Positions 21,219-30,878 of a DNA stretch of 42,763 nucleotides are shown piece by piece. The notes below the pieces were generated by a model that was given only the letters and a program-made list of their open reading frames with translations, searched no databases and was not told the origin of the DNA. The position numbers and the translations under genes were made by a program. This stretch comes from Ophioceras dolichostomum (taxonomy: Eukaryota; Ascomycota; Sordariomycetes; Magnaporthales; Ophioceraceae), in NCBI GenBank assembly GCA_003049485.1, contig PYST01000302.1, forward strand, positions 1 through 42,763, read 5' to 3'. Every line of letters starts with the position of its first letter. Within the stretch, counting starts at the first letter, position 1.

Positions 21219-21244
21219 AATAATACTACTACTACTACTACTAC
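21164..21244. repeat. (TAC)n microsatellite, part of the LINE tail
   Basis: A trinucleotide run of TAC/ACT is interrupted by TGCTAC and by AAATAATAC. It continues the LINE tail between the two inserted LTRs. Confidence 0.85.
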
Positions 21245-21697
21245 TGTTGGTCAATTGAGTGCGAAACTCCCAGTGACACAGAGTGTGACGGTCATGAGGC
21301 TCAATTCACGTTTTTCTGCCTCAGGCCGTAGCGCGACGGTTCTGCCTAGGCTCACCGCCTAGACCTCACCTTTTTCTCCCCACGAGCTGTACAGCTCTTT
21401 GGCACTTTGTTCCTTTTCCTTTCTCCATAGAAGAGTCTTCCGTCCATAGCATCAATTGAGCCTGGCTACCGTGCCTACTCTCCATGATCGTGACACAGAG
21501 CAACAGCAGTTACTGGGCTGTTGCCTCAGATCTCAGGCAACCGCACGAACCCCACTTCACACCATTTAGCTAGCACCTCTCTCTCCACGACTCCGTCGCA
21601 AACCTAGCTTAGAACAACCATGAATGACAACAACAAAAACCCCCCCTCAAGATCAATAGGTGCATGCACTTGTTCTTCTAGACTTGCCTTCCCAACA
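21245..21697. mobile_element. Solo LTR-like element of a second family (453 bp)
   Basis: It begins TGTTGGTCAATTGAG and ends CTTCCCAACA, so it has the TGTTGG...CCAACA ends of copia-like LTRs. It is flanked by ACTAC at 21240-21244 and 21698-21702, a 5-bp target duplication. The interior is unrelated to the 204-bp family. No coding capacity is visible. Because the target is a TAC repeat, the duplication alone is weak evidence, but the matching termini support it. Confidence 0.65.
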
Positions 21698-21758
21698 ACT
21701 ACTACTACTACTACTACTAAATAATACTACTACTACTACTACTACTACTACTAAATAA

Positions 21759-21824
<66 letters not shown>
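21698..21824. repeat. (TAC)n microsatellite, distal part of the LINE tail
   Basis: Long TAC runs are twice interrupted by TAAATAATAC. The array ends where the LINE's 15-bp target duplication begins at 21825, so it belongs to the element's 3' tail. Confidence 0.85.
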
Positions 21825-21826
<2 letters not shown>

Positions 21827-21839
21827 TCGTAATTCGTCA

Positions 21840-22340
21840 ACATCCGTCCTCTCCCCTCGTCAATCTCCTGGCTATTCATCGGCCTCTTCGTTGTTCGTTG
21901 GTTTTTTCCCCCGTCGATATTTTCAGTACATCGGTCTTTCTCCCCATCTTTCGCCGATTTCTTCATTCTTCATTCGTCGATTCTCCGTTCGTCGATTTCT
22001 TCGGTACCCCGAGGTAAACCTCTGTCTCACTGCAGATTAGCCGGACGCTAGCTTACTCCTCAAGGTGGACTAGCACTGCCGACGCAATCTTCCTCGCTGG
22101 ATGCCTCTAGCCTCGCCCTGCACCTTATTGTTTTCCTTCGTCACGATTCTATCTAGATCCCGTCCCTTTTGATCTTCTCTCGCCTCTGGATGCTGAGTGC
22201 TTAATCATTCTACCAGCCAACCCTTACCCCCTTCCCGTTTGATCCCCGTGCCACCCTCGCCACCCAAGTCACCACACACCCTGCGCTTGAATGCCACGGC
22301 TAACGTAGCAATCTCACTTCAATACAGCAGTCTGAACTTA
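21840..22340. other. Pyrimidine-rich leader between elements and the unknown gene
   Basis: A plus-strand CT-rich tract with repeated TTCGTCGAT-like words at 21850-22010 is followed by ordinary sequence. The same word type occurs at about 19970-20020 on the other side of the insertions. The tract was therefore continuous before the LINE and LTR arrived. It may be promoter or 5' UTR for the gene at 22341, or a leader for the minus-strand ORF at 19958. Confidence 0.4.
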
Positions 22341-23231
22341 ATGGATCGGTTCATAACCCCTGAATTGACGATCGGCGACGACAACCAGCCTCGACCGGAT
22401 GTCGAGACGGACAACTTTGCGGAGAGCATACACCAGCCTCCCACCGACGCTCTTCACGGCACGACCAGCACCGACTCCGAATCGTCTGATCCCGAGTCCA
22501 TGTTTGTTTCCAACAGGCCCAGATCCTCACGGCGCGGCCCCAAGCCACCTATCCAGCCGTCGACTGTGGTCGTCCGCTCCGCCCACCTTGACCAGATGAT
22601 AGCCGAGGCCAAGCAAAGGGCTCAGGGTGGGAGGGCGCTAGGCATTATGACGGAGAAGTTGGAGAGGAACTTCAAGGCGTTCCTCCCTCTACACATGGAC
22701 AGATTCAGCCCGGCGATCCTTGATCGGCTCCTCAGGACGCGCACCAAAAAATTACCCTCAGAAACCGCCGCCTGGGTAGCAGCGCGCAAGCTGGTCAAGA
22801 ACATGATCAACTGGTGGAAGAGCGGGAGCAACCAGCTCGACTGCCAGGCGCAAAAGGCGGCCAACGGTGGCGGGGACTGCCCGCTTATCGGCGAGGGCAC
22901 TATCGCCGACGTGCTACAGCTCGAGATACTAGTGGTGGTGTGCAAGACCGTGGGAGGATCGCCGGAGAAGCACTTCCTCGCCAACGCCGGGCTGTCCGAG
23001 CTGTGCCAGCCTCCTTACCCCGGCGGCATGTGGCACTTCTCCGCCTACACTGACAGTGGCAAGTCCTACAAGTGGGACACCTGCCTCTCGTGCGTCTCGA
23101 CCTGCCTCCCCGGCACCAACATCAACACCATTAACTGCGTGTCGCCAAAAGATGGCTCGATCCTGCCAACTCACCTGTCCATCGAGCCGAAAGGCAAGGG
23201 CAAGGCGGCCACTAGGGCTATGGCTAGCTAA
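22341..23231 (+). CDS. Unknown protein, 296 residues
   Basis: The first ATG of a long open frame is at 22341 (MDRFITPELTIGDDNQPR). The frame continues 48 codons upstream without an ATG. Residues up to about 75 are acidic and disordered (Asp/Glu/Ser-rich). A Pro/Arg-rich basic patch follows (RPRSSRRGPKPP), then a folded-looking region with helices (LDQMIAEAKQRAQ, ERNFKAFLPLHMDRF, AWVAARKLVKNMINWW). The C-terminal part has a Cys group (WDTCLSCVSTCLPG) and a basic tail. There is no signal peptide and no known domain that I recognise. Codon use looks like neighbouring genes. It sits beside the transposon nest, so an element-derived or lineage-specific origin is possible. Confidence 0.5.
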   Translation: MDRFITPELTIGDDNQPRPDVETDNFAESIHQPPTDALHGTTSTDSESSDPESMFVSNRPRSSRRGPKPPIQPSTVVVRSAHLDQMIAEAKQRAQGGRALGIMTEKLERNFKAFLPLHMDRFSPAILDRLLRTRTKKLPSETAAWVAARKLVKNMINWWKSGSNQLDCQAQKAANGGGDCPLIGEGTIADVLQLEILVVVCKTVGGSPEKHFLANAGLSELCQPPYPGGMWHFSAYTDSGKSYKWDTCLSCVSTCLPGTNINTINCVSPKDGSILPTHLSIEPKGKGKAATRAMAS

Positions 23232-23573
23232 CGGGGTTTGGCGACGCCCCGTGTTGGTGAGCCGAGCAGGCTGTCGTCTAAGATGGCTGGAGAACTCATT
23301 GACACACCCCATCAATCTAGTCTAACAACCTACTCCTACCCATGACTTGGCTTGGAGGCCTTGTTTCTTACTACTATACATGCCCAACGTCTGGGTTGGC
23401 TTTGGCGGATCCTGGTATCGAGAAGAAGAAGAGGCAGAAGAACTCCGGCATTACGCCCATTAACCCGTATACCAAGGTGTCGCCTGCCGCGGGATTCCAC
23501 TTCGCACTCCTTGCTAGATCAAACGTATATAGGAAACCGTATACCAACCGGACGACCATAAAAGCCAAGCTCG

Positions 23574-24405
23574 TTAAGGTGAAGTAAAGTAACTGTGCAA
23601 GATCTTAGCCAACAATGAACTTGCGTCTCTGCTCGAGTTCTGGTCGGGTGGTTGGACATTTCTCACCAATCGCGCGCTCTGATCCAGTAAGGGTTTACGC
23701 GAGAAGAAATACAGCGCACTTAGTACCACAGCCGCAAAGCTGACGGCGATGAACACCCACGCAACCTTCAGCATGACGAATGCGGCATCAGATGCGTGGC
23801 GCTTGTCAGTGTCGAGTGCGCCGCCTACCAACAGAAGGCAGAAAGCAACGAGTACGGATCCCCATGAGAGATGGACAGCGGTTCCAATCACTCGGCCAAT
23901 GAAAGAATGGAAGGAATTGCTGCGACATGTCTACGTGGTCAGTTGCGATCAGATCATCATCAGCGCGGCGTGCTGTGACACCCGAGAGCCACGACTTACA
24001 GGAGACGAACTGCCCCAACAGCAAAGAGCAACAGAGGCAAAAACCCAATATTGAAGAGCAATGTCGTGACGCATTCCAGCACAATACTTGGCGGCCTCAT
24101 GCTCGCGTAGATCATGTGCACGAGGCCATCCACGATTCGCACTATTGCCAGGTGTCAGGTCCAGGTCATCAGTCCCATTCTCTTGATTGCGTCCCGTGGA
24201 CTGAAAGGGTACCTACCTAGGTAGGTAGTGACTTACTTCCACAGAAGACTGGCAGTGCCAGCCATATCCTCGGAGGGCGGCGGCGCCATGGGTGGAAGAG
24301 CATGCCGTAAAGAAGAAGTGGGAAGAGGCCGCTGAGGACGAGCTGCGCAAGCGCCACTTGTTGATGACGATTGAAGTCTACAGTCGAACCGCGAGCTGGA
24401 GCCAT
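23574..24405 (-). CDS. DUF7702-type integral membrane protein, three exons
   Basis: Exons 24405-24237, 24141-24000 and 23919-23574 join in frame through introns of 95 nt (GTAAGT...AATAG) and 80 nt (GTAAGT...CGCAG, branch CTGAC), giving 218 residues. An alternative acceptor in the second intron hits a stop. The protein has about six or seven hydrophobic segments, including LAQLVLSGLFPLLLYGML, LECVTTLLFNIGFLPLLLFA, WGSVLVAFCLLLVGGALD and FVMLKVAWVFIAVSFAAVVL. The order 'helix, basic loop, FCGMRIVDGL' followed by 'LLFNIGFLPLLL' and then a 'GG.D' loop fits the fungal DUF7702 group as I remember it. These proteins have no known function. The family name is less certain than the gene model. Confidence 0.65.
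24211..24226. repeat. 16-bp perfect palindrome in an intron
   Basis: ACCTACCTAGGTAGGT is self-complementary and lies in the first intron of the DUF7702-type gene. Related TACC repeats occur near 9020 and 24486. Confidence 0.8.
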
Positions 24406-24871
24406 TGCGATGAGTTGTCGACCAAGTTGTGCAACGGAGGATTTGACGTCGTTGGTAATAATAAGAGAAAGCCACAGCCCTTTGTACCTACCTACCTAGA
24501 GGTAGTGATGAAGAGATCCCGTCGTCGCGTGATGAAAACTGAGGCCGTGCGTGGGCTCCCTCCCTCCAGCGTGGTTGATGTACCCGACAGGATGAGTGGA
24601 TCCCGGAGAGTCCCGTTCATGCTCAGTCTGGCGTTTGGCTTGGCAAACACACCCGAAAGGAGAACTGAGACACGTGACTGCGGTTGTTGACGACCTCTGC
24701 TACGAGTACACGATGGGTATTCTTCTGCAGTCGTCTCAGAGTCTAATCCCTGCTAGATATCGGGGCAAGGGAAGCTTGAGTCGAGCTCATCATGGTTAGG
24801 ATGCATTACAGAAATTCTCCGGTCGACGGGAGTAGGTATTACTGGACGCGGTCGTCCGTCCCCCGCATCAT

Positions 24872-24878
24872 TTTAGCC
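24872..24878 (-). promoter_or_regulatory. Candidate XlnR/Xyr1 site upstream of the acetylxylan esterase
   Basis: The minus strand reads GGCTAAA, the site of the xylanolytic activator XlnR/Xyr1, about 270 bp before the esterase ATG. Nearby CCCCGC (24861-24866) and CTGGGG (24914-24919) fit the CreA repressor consensus SYGGRG. A TATAAG lies at 24935-24940. Such short motifs also occur by chance. Confidence 0.35.
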
Positions 24879-25146
24879 GTCCGCCAATCTGTCTTGATTA
24901 ATCGCCCATTTTCTGGGGTAGTAGCCGAATATGGTATAAGAGTGACCACGGAGCGGCGAAATTGCCGCTGGATAAACTGTTCTGGGCGGCGACGCGGCCA
25001 AGCCCCCGCGAATGGCTCCTATTTATGTCATGGAGGCTCGTCCGAAGGTCTGCTGGCGAGACCGGGTTGCAGAGACAGGACGTTTTTCTTCCACACGACA
25101 GCTCGCCAGTGAGTGACCGCGTTGAAGCTGCAAAGAAGCTGCAAAG

Positions 25147-26275
25147 ATGCATCTCCCCATTGCCATCGTGGCCCTTACGGCGGCGACCCTCGGCCAGGCC
25201 CAAATAACAAAAGTCAACGACTTCAACGCCGGGCCAACGAAGCTCGGCATGTACGTCCATGTTCCCAAGAACATGAAGACGCCAGCCCCGATTGTCGTCG
25301 CTGTCCACCACTGCCAAGGCTCGGCCCAAGGTTACTCGACGGAGACCAAGTACATGCCACTCTCAGATTCGAAGGGCTTCATCCTCATCTACCCCAACTC
25401 CAAGTCTAGCGGCGGCTGCTTCGACGTGGCCTCTCAAGCAAGTACGTTGTTACAAGTATTGAGCATGCGGAACTCCCTAAGAACTCCCTCCAAAAAGGAA
25501 CTGGCGCTAACAAGTCTCGTTCCCCCAGCCCTCACCCACGATGGCGGCGGCGACAGCCAGACCATTGTCAACATGGTCAAATACGCCGTCGATAAGCTGG
25601 GAGGTGACGCCACCCGCGTCTTTACCGTCGGGACCAGCTCGGGGGCCATGATGACCAACGTCCTGGTCGCCACGTACCCGGACGTCTTCAAGGCCGGATC
25701 TGTCTACTCTGGTGTTCCTGCTGGCTGCTTTGCCGTCTCGGGCTCCACTGCTACTCAGGATCCTCCTGGATGGGCCAACTCGTGTGCGAACGGACAGCTC
25801 ACCAAGACGGCGCAGCAGTGGGGAGACACCGTCCGGGCTATGTACAAGGGCTACACCGGTACCTATCCTCGCCTGCAGATGTAAGTCACATACTCTTCCA
25901 GCTAACGTGTCTGCAGCCAACCAACGCGGAGGGATAGGATAGGCTGACTTTCGAAATCTCCCTACTTTAGCTTCCACGGCACTGCGGACAGCACTCTCCG
26001 CTACCCGAACTGTAAGTGTCATTACTCCCACGTTTCTTATGATCTGTGTTCATTGCTGACTCTTCACAGACAACGAGCAGCTCAAAGAGTGGTCCAACGT
26101 CATGGGGCTGACGACATCCAAGAACACCACCAACACTCCCCAAAGCGGCTACACTCAGACCATCTTCGGCGAGGGCACCACCACCACCGCTCAGCTCGTT
26201 GGCTACAGTGCCCAGGGTGTCGGACACAGCGTTCCTCAGCACGAGTCCATGGACATGGCCTTCTTTGGCCTCTGA
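25147..26275 (+). CDS. Secreted acetylxylan esterase, CE1 family
   Basis: Four exons (25147-25441, 25529-25880, 25971-26011, 26070-26275) give 297 residues. Each junction has GT-AG ends and keeps the frame; exon 3 is only 41 nt. A signal peptide, MHLPIAIVALTAATLGQA, is followed by the CE1 / PHB-depolymerase-like alpha/beta hydrolase. Marks are VVAVHHCQGSA, YPNSKSSGGCFD, the nucleophile elbow GTSSGAMM (Ser 135), FHGTADSTLRYPNY with the catalytic Asp, and GVGHSVPQHE with the catalytic His. It removes acetyl groups from xylan outside the cell and so helps xylanases. The protein ends at MAFFGL with no carbohydrate-binding module. A GGCTAAA site upstream suggests xylan-responsive control. Feruloyl esterases of the same fold are the main alternative, but the HHC and HSVP..H motifs favour acetylxylan esterase. 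Confidence 0.9.
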
Positions 26276-26817
26276 GGGAGGCAATGCTGCAAGGTCTCGT
26301 TATGGTTGCAGAGCCAAGTACTAGTAAAATTGTGCCCAGAATCCTGGAACCCCACGGCATAAGCCGAAATAGTATCTATAAGCTCTCAATACAGAGGCTC
26401 TTTCATTGCAGAGATGACCCAAACCAATCCGATCCTACTTGGAGTATCAGAGCGTTCTAGCCTGTGGCAAAGGCGGTTCTGGACCGATGAGGTTTCTCAC
26501 ATGTTTTGCAATAGCCCAAAGCGCCGGTGTCACACACCACCCCCCCCCCCCCAAAAAAAAAACCCAAACCCAAGTTTGCAGGCCACGATGGAGCGGATTA
26601 CAAGAGGCAGCGACAGATGCTCTCAAATGTACAAGGAGTGTAGCCCGTCAACTCCACGGAGATCGAACGAACCTATATTTGCAACGCCATCAACGGACAT
26701 CCTCCGGAGCTCCTGCACCAGCAATGTATTCCGAATATTTGCTGTCGGACTCAAAGCGCGATCGTGGGTCCAACTCCGTCAGTGGAGATGGTTGCGGACC
26801 GTGTTAGATACTTAGTC
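26276..26817. other. Intergenic, with a C/A homopolymer
   Basis: No gene is supported. A run of C followed by a run of A lies near 26529-26562 and could cause assembly length errors. Confidence 0.5.
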
Positions 26818-27019
26818 TGTTGGTTCATAGTAGGTACCTGCTCACGTGGCAGCTGTTGCCTCAGTCCTAAGGCATCAACTTCCAAGGCATCTACCTACCA
26901 AGCAGCCTTTATAAGGTCGCTCCCCACCAACGCACAGATAGCTTTCCTTTGGAAGACAGACAGAAGAATTCAGTAGTATTTTGCACGCGTGCTTGTTCCT
27001 TTCCATTGCCTTTCCAACA
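26818..27019 (+). mobile_element. Solo LTR, 204-bp family, copy 3
   Basis: It is 202 bp from TGTTGGTTCATAGTAGG to CCTTTCCAACA, with the TATA-like CCTTTATAAGG. It has a perfect 5-bp target duplication, TAGTC, at 26813-26817 and 27020-27024. It is nearly identical to the copy at 38226, apart from a 2-bp deletion and one substitution, so both are young. Confidence 0.92.
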
Positions 27020-27258
27020 TAGTCTATACTACCTCATTAATTACTCCTTGAAGAAGCGAAGCCACATCTTCGTCAAGAAACAGTCTTCTCGCTAGCCACT
27101 TCCTTCATGTTTCCAGCGGGCACACAGACTTCAACCGATCTATGGCACACCTGGTCAACGGCGATTGTCCCACCGCTTCTTAGCGCTAGCGCCTTGCCCC
27201 GGGAGCTCGGTCAACCCTAGAAGGTGTACGCTGTCAGCTTAAGTCGTTTAACTTTTCC

Positions 27259-28688
27259 CTACGGCGAGATCTTTCGGATCAGGTATGCGGAAGGGATTGC
27301 TGCAGTCTCATGTGAGACCACTGCTGGGAGAGGGAGCCTTGGCTTACATCCATCAATATCCTCGACTACAGTCCTGCTCTTGACACACTCCGCCGCCTTT
27401 TCGGGTGTCTGCGTCTCAAGGCTCTTGCAGACATCACCGAGGCACCGGTTGTCCATGGCTCGCTGCAGGGCATCGCCCTTCCACCCGAAGCTAGAAAACG
27501 ACAGGTCAGTGAAACGAATAGAGTCGGAAACCGGGAGCGGAGCTATGGACATACACATAATCTCCGTGTTGGGAGAAGCCGTTCCTGTGTTAACGATTAG
27601 CATCGTATGCGCGACCAAACGGCAGGTTTACACATCTGGCAAGGCTTGATCAGTGCGACCATGTAGCCCACTCGATGACATTGTTGCGGGGTCCGGACGT
27701 AGTTCTGGGCGACCTACTCGTCACCAGTGCTCCAGACAAACGGTTGCTGGGTCTTATCCACGGGCCACAAATTGGGGTCGTTGAAGGGCGTCGTCTGTTG
27801 AAGTTAAATGCCCTGTCAGCGCAACCGAGCTTGCCACTCCTTCATACGCATTCTATAAGGACAAAAGACCAAACTTACATCCCAGATCACCTCATACATA
27901 ACCTGCGGGATCTTCACCGGGTGTGTGTCGGGGCAGTGACCTCCGTCGTAATCGAAAGGATCTGTGATCGAGCCATGGATGGGATAGGCGATATGGCTCT
28001 TGTGGTCCGCACTGTCAAGGTTGACGCCGTCCCAGCACGTAGGGAATGTGATGACGCTCCTGATCCCTCCCGGGCAGAACTTTGTCGGCAGCGTGACGCT
28101 ATCGGGGGCTGCGCAATTCAGGTTCCTATTATCGCCGGTCTTGGGCATGCATCGATGGCACACCTTAGGGTCGACCTTGCTTGCCTGCGCCGGGCCCCGG
28201 AGTGCGGCTTCGCCGACCAGCATGCGGAAGCCCGGCTTGAACGCCGTCGTCTTGTTCTGGCCCAGCGGCGGGATGTAGTAAACCGTGATGCCGCCGTTTC
28301 CCCTCAAGCCCTCGTTCGGCTTCTGTGGAACGCGGCGATACGTCCCATTGCGGGCGCGGAAGTACAGCACGGCTGTCCAGTAGTTGGAAAAGTCCTCCGT
28401 GAATGTGCACGAGGTACAGCTCGACTTGGCCACGAGGTCGTGAGATTCATGGTCCATGGACGCGGTGAACGAGTCGCCGCCGACGATCTGGTGCAAGTGC
28501 GGAGATGGAGCCAAGCCCGGGTTGACGAGGGGGTCGAGACGCTCGACGACGAGCTGCGAGCACTGGAACCGCAGCATTGGTGGGATGTTGGCTGTCGTGG
28601 GGTCGAACCCGCCTTCCTGGGCCGCCACGCGACCGACCCTATTCAGGATGCCGGCAAGGCCGAGAAGGAGGATTTTCCACTGCAGCAT
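27259..28688 (-). CDS. Secreted DUF1996 protein, four exons
   Basis: Exons 28688-27879, 27794-27718, 27584-27555 and 27490-27259 join in frame to 382 residues; introns are 84, 133 and 64 nt with GT-AG ends, and exon 3 is just 30 nt. The start at 28688 gives a signal peptide (MLQWKILLLGLAGILNRVGR). DUF1996 marks are LRFQCSQLVVERLDPLVNPG, SPHLHQIVGGDSF, SSCTSCTFTEDFSNYWTAVL, FCPGGIRSVITFPTCWDG, DSADHKSHIAYP, then across the small exons PFVWSTGDENGFSQHGDYV and FGWKGDALQRAMD. These fungal proteins are secreted, and many come with a WSC domain; none is present here. Function is unknown, with a carbohydrate-related role only suspected. The nearby CE1 and CE2-like genes fit a secreted cell-wall-acting set. 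Confidence 0.88.
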
Positions 28689-30878
28689 CTTGAACGTGTC
28701 GTGCGCGAGCAACAGTGGATGATGAAAAATGTGCGGCCAGTACTTTGCACAGGACGTCGACAAGGGCACAATCAGGGGCACAGGGTTATCTGCCTTTAAG
28801 TGCGGTTCGGTGACCGCGTTCTGTGTCTGACACTGTGGGACATGACACTCCTCCCTTGTTCAGTCTCTCCTGCCCTGTCGCTCTCACCCGCATCTGAAAG
28901 TCCGATAATCTTCCAGATCTGAATGCCAATCGATGTATATTAATCCATGTGGCAATTCAGGCGCGGCTTGTTCCTCCCGATCTCGACGAATCACACTCCT
29001 TCATTCCCCGCTCCTAATATCTACACCGTTTCTTGAGGATGTTTACCTAACTTCGGAAACGGCAAAATCCTGGCGAGCGGCTCTGTTATGTACTAATGCC
29101 GACAAGGGCAGTGGAAATCACGAGGTACTCGTGCATGTTGTTTGCCCCGGACCGCAGCCGGCGTTTGCGGATACCATGGCCGTCGGGCAGCTTTAAGTTA
29201 GCGCACCAATTTAGCGCACCAATTTCTGAACTAGCGGCTCGAGCCGTTGGTAAGAAGCTGTCAAGACGTGGTTCACGGCAACGGCAATTATCGGAGTTCT
29301 AGGACTTGTGTGCGGCCGACCGCCCGTGCCATGCCAAGTTCTTGGCAGTTTTCCCAGCAAAAAATTGGCATATTTTCTTCCCTTGCCTAGTTGAAACTCC
29401 TTCGCTCCAGAGACATATGAAGTAAACGGGCTAGCAGCGAAGGAAGAGCACCACAGACCGTGCTAAGACGATGGGACTTTACGTGAGCCAAGGCAGCCCC
29501 CCCGTAGACCCCTTTTAGTAAGCTCGACGCGCCTCTTCCCTCATAGTACCCCCGACTCCGGCACCCTGTGTGTGGGCACGCACATGATGCTAAAACAGCT
29601 AGATAAAAATGAGCTGCGGGCTAATAGACATCGCATAGTTTCAATTCGCTCTCCGGCTTTACTGGGATACCTTGCTTGGTTGGGAGGAGGTGTGGGTCTG
29701 CAGTCTGCCTTCGTTCCCTATTATAACTTGAACCGCCATCCCCCGTTGCATGCCCACGGGCTTACAGGAGGAGAGGTTTTCCCACGCGAACACTGCAACG
29801 CCGCTTTCTCCCGTCCCATCCCGGTCTCCGTGACCGCCACGTCAAGAAGAAGCAGGCCCCCGAACACGAGAGGCAGCTTTTTTTGCCGGCGAATATCCCC
29901 CTCAGCGGCACGGACATCGCCCTCGCACAACGGGAGCAACAACACCGATGGCGGCCGCCGAAGTGGTGTCGTTCTTGCGGAGACAAGATACAGACATGTT
30001 GGGGGGTTCCCCTGCGGACAGCTTGACCCGATTAGTAAACCCGAACGACGCCAACACGCTCATGGCAGATGACTGTGGCAGCAGCGCCCTCGCGCACATT
30101 TTCCAGAGCGCTGCGACTTCACCATCCCCAACACGATAGGTTGATATTCACAATGGACACTCCAATACTAGTCGACCCGACGGCCCACGCTCTCGCAGAT
30201 CACTTGAGGCTGCGAGCGACCCTTCATTTTACTTGTCCCACTTCGTACTCTCCGTTGGGGGTACTGACGATAATACCAGGACGGCCCTGGTTTGGGCGGG
30301 GAACATGTTTCGGAGGCGGGATAGATTACAACTTAGGAAGATTGTCTCGGCCTGTCTGGACAATCTAGAAGATATTTAAGATTCTCGAGAACGAGCGAAA
30401 TTCGACATCCATTGTGGCGTTGATGTTGGTTACTGAGGCGCTGCTCTGAAACGGCCCACGTTGGCCTGTAAGGCATCAACAGGAAAAAAAAAAGGAAGAA
30501 GAGGAAGCCTGAATCGGGGCGCTAGCCGTCAGACTGATGGTTCTTGATCCTCATGCAACCGTGCCATTCTTCGCGGGTAAGTAGGCGTTTTGATCTTGTC
30601 GTGCGGAGACCGAAGTGCGGAGAGAGGCACCATCGAGCCACCTCGGAGAAAATCCCCAACGCGGAGCATGCAACACCGTCTCCCAAAGCCGACTGGTCCC
30701 GTCCCGCCGGGCCGACTCAATACCTCATGCCAGTGCTCCAGCAAGATCCCGCACTGTCTCGGGATAATATAAATACGGGCACATACAAGGGGCGCGCATC
30801 AGTGGTATATGTACTCGACGCGATCTTGTTGCTCGGAGGTAGGTTGGTGTAGCTGTCGACGGTCAACGGCTGATAACA
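28689..30878. other. Intergenic 2.2 kb with a 13-bp tandem repeat
   Basis: No supported gene. TTAGCGCACCAAT occurs twice in tandem (29198-29210, 29211-29223), and an A-run followed by a purine-rich tract lies near 30481. The right end holds the CE2-like esterase promoter, with a TATA box at 30768. Confidence 0.45.
30768..30774 (+). promoter_or_regulatory. TATA box of the CE2-like esterase
   Basis: TATAAAT lies 105 bp before the ATG at 30879, a usual spacing in filamentous fungi. Confidence 0.5.

Larger units (their letters stand above)
20255..21824 (+). mobile_element. 5'-truncated Tad-like LINE with two nested LTRs
   Basis: A non-LTR retrotransposon 3' end is bracketed by a 15-bp duplication (20240-20254 and 21825-21839). 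Its coding remnant (about 20272-20740) reads LPRPILGRLLAARSGH, then a CCHC-like knuckle CSCGAAKAPDHIFHC, then after a frame change KWCETTRFFKDICP. This is the usual C-terminal end of fungal Tad-like ORF2, after the reverse transcriptase. One frameshift and one in-frame stop show it is dead. The 3' UTR ends GACGTTAAATA followed by a TAC run, now expanded and split by LTRs at 20958-21163 and 21245-21697. Without these insertions the LINE copy was under 1 kb, so it was 5'-truncated at insertion. An assembly junction lies within it at 20393. Confidence 0.8.

Noticed and set aside
21751..21966. Minus-strand ORF ending in a serine run
   Set aside because: The serine run is the TAC microsatellite translated; the rest is the repetitive leader.
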